From the NCBI GenBank assembly GCA_964398955.1, contig CAYNOZ010000054.1, forward strand, positions 1 to 10,512: a stretch of DNA of 10,512 nucleotides. The letters are read 5' to 3'. Below the pieces are notes generated by a model. That model saw only the letters and a list, made by a program, of their open reading frames with translations. It made no database searches and was not told where the DNA came from. Positions 6,745 through 10,512 of this stretch are shown in pieces. This stretch comes from CAYNOZ01 sp964398955. Its GTDB lineage: Archaea; Methanobacteriota_B; Thermococci; Thermococcales; CAYNOZ01. The position numbers and the translations under genes are program-made. Position 1 is the first letter of the stretch, and each line of letters starts with the position of its first letter.

Positions 6745-6760
6745 GGAAAATCTTTTAATA
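6745..6760 (+). promoter_or_regulatory. BRE/TATA promoter of the ferredoxin gene
   Basis: GGAAAA (6745-6750, BRE-like) followed by CTTTTAATA (6752-6760, TATA-like) is spaced as in archaeal promoters. Transcription would begin about 25 nt downstream, near 6780, just before the GGTG SD (6783-6786) and the ATG at 6793. The leader would be short. Confidence 0.5.
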
Positions 6761-6792
6761 ATACCTTGTCATATTATTTGTTGGTGTAATTT

Positions 6793-6990
6793 ATGGCCAA
6801 TGTTAGTGTAGATAAAGATAAGTGTGTTGGTGACAGAATTTGTGCATCTATGCACCCAGATATTTTTGATATGGATTCAGACAATAAAGCGTTCGTCAAA
6901 GAGGGAATGGATGAGCTTGAAGGCGATGATTTGGAAAGAGCTAAAGAAGCAGCAGATGCTTGCCCAGTAGACGCAATAATTATCGAATAA
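6793..6990 (+). CDS. Single [4Fe-4S] (or [3Fe-4S]) cluster ferredoxin with Asp ligand
   Basis: A 65-residue acidic electron carrier, closely similar in layout to Pyrococcus furiosus ferredoxin. The cluster motif is C11-x2-D14-x2-C17 with C57 in ACPVDAI near the C-terminus. As in P. furiosus, Asp14 takes the second ligand position, which favours easy [3Fe-4S]/[4Fe-4S] conversion. P. furiosus Cys21 and Cys48, which form a disulfide, are His21 and Arg49 here, so the disulfide is absent. The start is ATG 6793 with GGTG 6 nt upstream. The gene is divergent from cphB and convergent with rubrerythrin. It may donate electrons to rubrerythrin or serve a central oxidoreductase; partners cannot be named from sequence. 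Confidence 0.92.
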   Translation: MANVSVDKDKCVGDRICASMHPDIFDMDSDNKAFVKEGMDELEGDDLERAKEAADACPVDAIIIE

Positions 6991-7036
6991 AATTATTATT
7001 TTCCTATTTTTTATTATAAAATCATTAAAAATATTA

Positions 7037-7058
7037 GTAGAAAAGAATTATATTCTAC
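7037..7058 (-). terminator. Possible hairpin terminator of the rubrerythrin gene
   Basis: GTAGAA (7037-7042) and TTCTAC (7053-7058) form a 6-bp stem about 18 nt past the rubrerythrin stop. On the minus strand it is followed by T-rich DNA (TTTTT and TTTT runs between 7036 and 7000). T-tracts alone can end archaeal transcription, and the region also separates this gene from the convergent ferredoxin gene. Confidence 0.35.
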
Positions 7059-7075
7059 AGAAAAGAAGAAATCTT

Positions 7076-7621
7076 TTATTTTTCAAAAGCTTTGAATTTA
7101 TCTTTTTGTGCTCCACAAATAGGGCATCTATCTGGAGCTTCTCCTTCAGTTGTATAACCGCATCTGGAACATATTTGTACTGTACCTATTTCATAATCTT
7201 TCCCTGAATCAACTGCTTGTTTAGCTTCCTGGAACATGCTAGCATGTATTTTCTCCGCTTCTAAAGCCCAGTTAAAGGAAGTGACTGCTTCTTTTTCATC
7301 TTGAAATTCAGCTACTTTCTTGTATACTGGATACATCTCATTTATTTCGAATGTTTCACCATCTATTCCTTTTTGCAGATTTTCTGAAGTATCTCCCAAC
7401 CCGTAAGGCGCTTCTCCAGCCCCTTCACCACCAACCTGTGGCATTCTTTCTAAATGGTTACTAGCATGAACTTCTTCAGCAAAAGCTATAGCCCTAAATA
7501 ATCTAGCAACATTAGGATAATCCTCTTCCTCCGCTACCTCCGCATAATTTTTGTACCTCATATGAGCTTGGCTCTCACCTGAAAAGGCATTATGCAGATT
7601 AGATTCCGTCATATCATGCAA
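7076..7621 (-). CDS. rbr: Rubrerythrin (diiron peroxidase with C-terminal rubredoxin domain)
   Basis: Cytoplasmic non-haem iron protein that reduces H2O2 in anaerobes. Numbered from TTG 7621 (181 residues): ferritin-like four-helix domain with E16 in SGESQAHMRY (14-23), first ExxH at E49/H52 (AEEVH), E92 and E95 in FEINEMYP (91-98), second ExxH at E123/H126 (EAEKIH), then a rubredoxin domain with CSRCG (151-155) and CPICG (166-170), four Cys at 151, 154, 166 and 169. All expected metal ligands are present. The start is most likely TTG 7621, because GAGGT (7628-7632) lies 6 nt before it; ATG 7612 would be 15 nt from that SD. An inverted repeat at 7665-7685 sits upstream of its probable TATA region. 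Acidic, like the ferredoxin it converges on. Confidence 0.95.
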   Translation of the reverse strand: MHDMTESNLHNAFSGESQAHMRYKNYAEVAEEEDYPNVARLFRAIAFAEEVHASNHLERMPQVGGEGAGEAPYGLGDTSENLQKGIDGETFEINEMYPVYKKVAEFQDEKEAVTSFNWALEAEKIHASMFQEAKQAVDSGKDYEIGTVQICSRCGYTTEGEAPDRCPICGAQKDKFKAFEK

Positions 7622-7664
7622 AATATTACCTCAATCTAACTAAAAATTAAATCTTAAATCATTT

Positions 7665-7685
7665 TTGGTTCAAAAATCAAACCAA
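7665..7685. repeat. Inverted repeat upstream of rubrerythrin (possible operator)
   Basis: TTGGTT (7665-7670) and AACCAA (7680-7685) form a perfect 6-bp dyad with a 9-bp spacer. On the minus strand it lies directly before an A-rich BRE-like stretch and a GATTTAAG TATA-like box (near 7650-7657), about 44 nt before the rubrerythrin start. The placement suits a transcription factor site, perhaps redox- or peroxide-responsive (inference). It could also end the upstream disulfide reductase transcript. Confidence 0.35.
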
Positions 7686-7738
7686 TAAAAACAATAAAAT
7701 TTAAGCTAAAAGATTCCTTAACTAAAAAAAATTAAATA

Positions 7739-7760
7739 AATAAATCAATAAATCAATAAA
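7739..7760. repeat. Short AATAAATC tandem repeat
   Basis: The 8-bp unit AATAAATC occurs twice in a row (7739-7754) with a partial third copy to 7760. Low-complexity AT DNA in the 216-bp gap between rubrerythrin and the disulfide reductase. No coding potential is visible in this gap. Confidence 0.5.
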
Positions 7761-7782
7761 ATTATCTTTCGTTGTTGGGTAA

Positions 7783-7806
7783 GACCTCGTCCTTTAGGGA
7801 GAGGTC
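7783..7806 (+). mobile_element. Hairpin resembling the right end of an IS200/IS605 (IS1341/TnpB-type) element, solo remnant
   Basis: GACCTC (7783-7788) pairs with GAGGTC (7801-7806). Inside, CC (7791-7792) pairs with GG (7797-7798), with a flanking T-G wobble (7790/7799), around a TTTA loop. The core GTCCTTTAGGG followed by a purine-rich arm and TCAC resembles the right-end hairpin that follows tnpB genes in many archaea and forms the guide-RNA scaffold end. No tnpA or tnpB is in the window. On the minus strand the same hairpin lies 32 nt after the disulfide reductase stop and before T-rich DNA, so it may simply be, or have become, a terminator. The assignment rests on pattern memory, not a search. 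Confidence 0.35.
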
Positions 7807-7837
7807 ACTTCACTAGAATGAATACCAACTATATTAT

Positions 7838-9196
7838 TTAGAATTTGCTGAAAGCTCTTTTAACTACTTCATTCAATGCTGGATGGATGTGAACAGCATC
7901 TGTGATGTCAAAGACATTTCCTGGGTCCTGATTCATAGCTACTACAACTTCGTGAATTAATATTGAAGCATCAGGCCCTATTATGTGGGTTCCAAGTATT
8001 TCGCCATTATCAGGATTTACTAAAACCTTAACGAATCCATCCTCCTCCTTCAAAGCTAATCCCATCGCAGTATCTTCATACTCGTATATTGCCTTTAGAA
8101 AATCTATTCCTTCATCCTCTAGTTCTTCTTCGGTCTTACCTACACCCGCAACTTGTGGTTTAGAAAATATTGCGCGCGGCATAACACTATAATCCATCTC
8201 ATGATTATGATCAGTGAAGGCATTCCAATAAACTACCTGCGCCTCTAAGTTAGCTGTGTGTTTGTACATATTATTTCCAATAATATCTCCTAATGCCCAG
8301 ACATTTTCGGCAGTAGTTCTAAGATATTCATCGGTTTTAACGAATCCTCGTTCATCAGTATCAATACCGCCTTCTTCAACCTTTAACCTATCAGAATTTG
8401 GAGTTCTACCAGCAGCTATCAAAAGTTCATCACCAGAAACATCTACCTGATCACCATTTTCATCTTCACTTACAACTTTAATCTCATCTTCCTGCTGATA
8501 GGCTTCAATTGCTTCATATCCATCTATAACATTAACTCTTCTATCAAATATTTTAGTAAATTTTTTATTAACATCTGAATCTTCTCTAGGTAGAAGACCG
8601 CTTCTACCGATAATACTTACATCAGATCCCATTGCATCAAAGAAATGTCCTAATTCAACCCCTACGTATCCTCCACCTACAATCACTAAGTGATTAGGTC
8701 TCTCTTTTAACTTTAAACCTTCCTTACTAGTGATATAGTCAACATCTTCAATACCGTTGATAGGTGGGATAAACGGTCTTGACCCAGCTGCGACAATAAC
8801 TTTTTCTCCTTTAATTCTTTTCTCATCAACTTCTAAAGTTCTATCCTCCACAAATTCTCCAACGGTATTGAAGAGAGTATGATGATCTGATTGTCTTAAG
8901 CCTTCATATATATTATCAGAATCCTTTTCCACGTGTGAATTAACTTCTTCAACAATAGAAGAAAAATCTATACCATTAACCTCAGAATCTACTCCAAATT
9001 TCTCAGAATTTTTTATATCTTCAACTAAATCAGCTCGATGAATCAGCATCTTAGAAGGAATACATCCTCTATTTAAACAAGTACCACCTAAAGGACCGTC
9101 CTCAACAACTGCAACATCCAAACCTCTTTGAACTGCAGCAGAAGCCACATCTAAACCTGAACCAGAACCTATAACAATAACATCAAACTCTTCCAT
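7838..9196 (-). CDS. FAD-dependent pyridine nucleotide-disulfide oxidoreductase (dihydrolipoamide dehydrogenase / thiol-disulfide reductase like)
   Basis: A 452-residue class I flavin disulfide reductase, numbered here from TTG 9205 (+3). FAD-binding VIGSGSGLDVASA (11-23), redox-active disulfide GGTCLNRGCIPSK (C43/C48), nucleotide-binding VIVGGGYVGVELG (174-186), second FAD motif ENVWALGDIIG (300-310), and the C-terminal active-site HP dyad HIHPALNEV (439-447, H441/E446) are all intact. At the end of the second strand of the NAD(P) fold the sequence is IIGRSG, with Arg rather than the acidic residue usual for NAD, which suggests NADPH. GSGSGLDVA at the N-terminus recalls haloarchaeal homologues, some related to bis-gamma-glutamylcystine reductase and mycothione reductase, so a thiol reductase role is as likely as lipoamide. 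No 2-oxoacid dehydrogenase genes are near. The start ATG 9196 has GAGGT 8 nt upstream; TTG 9205 overlaps that SD. Confidence 0.9.
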   Translation of the reverse strand: MEEFDVIVIGSGSGLDVASAAVQRGLDVAVVEDGPLGGTCLNRGCIPSKMLIHRADLVEDIKNSEKFGVDSEVNGIDFSSIVEEVNSHVEKDSDNIYEGLRQSDHHTLFNTVGEFVEDRTLEVDEKRIKGEKVIVAAGSRPFIPPINGIEDVDYITSKEGLKLKERPNHLVIVGGGYVGVELGHFFDAMGSDVSIIGRSGLLPREDSDVNKKFTKIFDRRVNVIDGYEAIEAYQQEDEIKVVSEDENGDQVDVSGDELLIAAGRTPNSDRLKVEEGGIDTDERGFVKTDEYLRTTAENVWALGDIIGNNMYKHTANLEAQVVYWNAFTDHNHEMDYSVMPRAIFSKPQVAGVGKTEEELEDEGIDFLKAIYEYEDTAMGLALKEEDGFVKVLVNPDNGEILGTHIIGPDASILIHEVVVAMNQDPGNVFDITDAVHIHPALNEVVKRAFSKF

Positions 9197-9197
9197 A

Positions 9198-9221
9198 AAA
9201 AACAACCTCTAAAAACAACCT
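9198..9221 (-). repeat. Duplicated AGGTTGTTTTT element in the disulfide reductase leader
   Basis: On the minus strand AGGTTGTTTTT occurs exactly twice, 13 nt apart (9211-9221 and 9198-9208); the copy nearer the ATG supplies the SD. A degenerate third copy lies near 9224-9232. The related AAAGGTTGTT also occurs before the exporter start (10202-10211). It could be a slippage duplication of the ribosome-binding region. Confidence 0.45.
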
Positions 9222-9275
9222 TTAAACAACTTAAACCTAAAAGAATAAAAAAATTATGATCCAAAAAACTACTAA

Positions 9276-10187
9276 CTAAAATTCTTTTATCTTCGTAAAC
9301 TCATCTTTAAACTGTTCTCTTTTAATTAAATAAAATCCTAAAAATATAATTAAAAAACCTATAATTGTAAAACTATCTACTGACTCATTTAAAAATATCC
9401 AACCGGCAACTGCAGCAAAAAACGGTGAAACATAAGAAACTAGATTTATCTCCACAGGTCCTAACCTTTCAAGTAAATCAAAGTAAATCATAAAACCAAT
9501 AACCCCCGAGATAATCGAAAGATAAAATACAGGAATTATTGCATCCTTAGTCCAAACAATTGAAGATAAAGACTCCAACCTACCTAAACTTATTAAATGC
9601 ATCATAATTGCTCCAGTTATCATTGCCCAAGAAATCATAGTCTCCCTAGGCAAATCAGCATCAACTCTTCTGATCAGAACACTACCTAAAGCAAATGATA
9701 AAGCAGCCCCAAACACTAAAAACTTGCCTAAGACATCCTCAGAAAGCAAATTAGCCGGATCAGGCCTTGAGATAACAATAATACCTAAAAAACCTAAACC
9801 AACCCCAATAATACCTAAAAAAGATAATTTCTCACTAGGTAACAAAGAACGGGCAAAACCAGTAGTGAACAAAGGATTCAAACTAACTATCACCGCCGCA
9901 ACAGCACTAGTAGTTGACAACTCCCCAACATATAAAAAAGCATTATAACCAGCGAACATCAAAGCACCACTAATAAGAACCATCACCCACTCCTCTCTAC
10001 CACTTGGCAACCACTTATCAGTAACAAAATAAGAATAAACCAAAATAACTAAACCAGCAATATAATAACGAATAGCAGCATAAATAACAGGAGGAAAAAA
10101 CTTCAAACCAGTCTTAATAGCCATAAAAGAAACTCCCCACATAGCAGCCAACGAAACAAATAACCCTAAATTACGATATTTCGACAT
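9276..10187 (-). CDS. EamA/DMT-superfamily permease (RhaT/YdcZ-like metabolite exporter)
   Basis: Inner-membrane transporter with two EamA repeats and about ten helices. Numbered from ATG 10226 (316 residues), the first repeat starts with WGVSFMAIKTGL (30-41) and ends with GLGFLGIIVISRP (143-155); the second has FALGSVLIRR (178-187), NLVSYVSPFFAAVAGWIFLNES (261-282, the conserved PxxAxxxGxxxLxE block with E281) and ends near residue 301. Both halves are intact and of normal length. Substrates in this family include amino acids and small metabolites and cannot be assigned here. The start is uncertain: ATG 10187 (303 residues) puts about 10 residues before the first helix, as is usual, while ATG 10226 adds 13 more residues but has no SD. 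An AGGTTGTT element lies 15 nt before ATG 10187, rather far for an SD. Transcribed toward the disulfide reductase, with an 80-nt gap. Confidence 0.88.
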   Translation of the reverse strand: MSKYRNLGLFVSLAAMWGVSFMAIKTGLKFFPPVIYAAIRYYIAGLVILVYSYFVTDKWLPSGREEWVMVLISGALMFAGYNAFLYVGELSTTSAVAAVIVSLNPLFTTGFARSLLPSEKLSFLGIIGVGLGFLGIIVISRPDPANLLSEDVLGKFLVFGAALSFALGSVLIRRVDADLPRETMISWAMITGAIMMHLISLGRLESLSSIVWTKDAIIPVFYLSIISGVIGFMIYFDLLERLGPVEINLVSYVSPFFAAVAGWIFLNESVDSFTIIGFLIIFLGFYLIKREQFKDEFTKIKEF

Positions 10188-10321
10188 GAAAAAATAATTA
10201 GAACAACCTTTTAAAATACTTTTCATTATATCTAAAAGTAAAACAAAAATAAAGACTCTCTAAAAAAAACTATAAATCTCTAAACTACTAAGAAAACTAA
10301 ATACTGCTAAAATCAATATTT

Positions 10322-10340
10322 CGAAAATTTTTTAAGGTTT
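10322..10340 (+). promoter_or_regulatory. Possible BRE/TATA promoter of tRNA-Arg
   Basis: CGAAAA (10322-10327) followed by a T/A block containing TTTTTTAA resembles a BRE/TATA pair 30-45 nt before the tRNA, which is the usual place for stable RNA promoters in archaea. The remaining 10188-10321 stretch is AT-rich and must hold the exporter promoter, but I see no clear element. Confidence 0.35.
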
Positions 10341-10367
10341 ATTTACAATATTCTCATAAATCTTCAT

Positions 10368-10442
10368 GGGCTCGTGGCCTAGTCTGGATAGGGCACCGGC
10401 CTCCTAAGCCGGCGTTCGTGGGTTCAAATCCCACCGGGCCCG
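10368..10442 (+). tRNA. tRNA-Arg (anticodon CCT, codon AGG)
   Basis: A complete cloverleaf can be drawn. Acceptor GGGCTCG (10368-10374) pairs with CGGGCCC (10435-10441) with one G-U; D stem GCCT/GGGC with GG in the loop; anticodon stem CCGGC (10396-10400) and GCCGG (10408-10412) enclose CTCCTAA, giving anticodon CCT; variable loop CGTTC; T stem GTGGG/CCCAC with loop TTCAAAT. The discriminator is G at 10442. CCA is not encoded and no intron is present. Arms are GC-rich against the AT-rich surroundings. Confidence 0.97.
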
Positions 10443-10512
10443 TACTTCACGAAAAAATTATTTAAAAAAATTTGTCAACAGATATAACAAACTTAAAACC
10501 CTTTTCCTAAAA

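Noticed and set aside
10443..10512. Integrase attachment site at the tRNA-Arg 3' end
   Set aside because: No repeat of the tRNA 3' end and no integrase in the window; the element would have to lie beyond the right edge.

Overview
The window looks archaeal. It carries a tRNA gene without an encoded CCA end, Shine-Dalgarno (SD) sequences of the GGTG/GAGGT type 5-8 nt before starts, BRE/TATA-like promoter elements, and a ferredoxin that closely resembles the Asp-ligated ferredoxin of Thermococcales. The DNA is AT-rich. Several soluble proteins (ferredoxin, rubrerythrin, disulfide reductase) are strongly acidic, and the disulfide reductase resembles haloarchaeal homologues, so a low-GC halophilic euryarchaeon is my best guess. 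A Methanonatronarchaeia-like lineage would fit, but I cannot prove this from 10.5 kb.

Layout. 1-1406: the 3' part of a YbaK-type aminoacyl-tRNA deacylase gene (+), convergent with a lysine-rich PLP-dependent aminotransferase of the HisC/CobD group (-). 1503-2884: an 11-helix SNF/NSS sodium-coupled amino-acid transporter (-), followed at a TAATG overlap by a 31-residue single-helix protein that resembles the small subunit of MetPS-type transporters. 2885-3189: an AT-rich divergent promoter region. 3190-6663: a cyanophycin cassette, the synthetase cphA (+) and cyanophycinase cphB (-), which meet tail to tail with 3 nt between their stop codons. 6677-9196: a redox group with a single-cluster ferredoxin (+), rubrerythrin (-) and a flavin disulfide reductase (-). 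9276-10187: an EamA/DMT-type exporter (-). 10368-10442: tRNA-Arg(CCT) (+).

How the genes may work together. The synthetase stores nitrogen as multi-L-arginyl-poly-L-aspartate and the cyanophycinase releases beta-Asp-Arg dipeptide. The divergently placed sodium/amino-acid symporter could feed or drain this pool (inference). Ferredoxin, rubrerythrin and the thiol-disulfide reductase suit an anaerobe handling peroxide and oxidised thiols, with the ferredoxin as possible electron donor.

Most interesting points: the 31-aa protein coupled to the transporter; a conserved CphA N-terminus that extends upstream of the first ATG to an ATT codon behind a good SD; joint loss of both extracellular-gate residues in the transporter; joint loss of both disulfide cysteines in the ferredoxin; a solo hairpin like the right end of IS200/IS605 (TnpB-type) elements; and a shift in strand composition that does not follow gene orientation.
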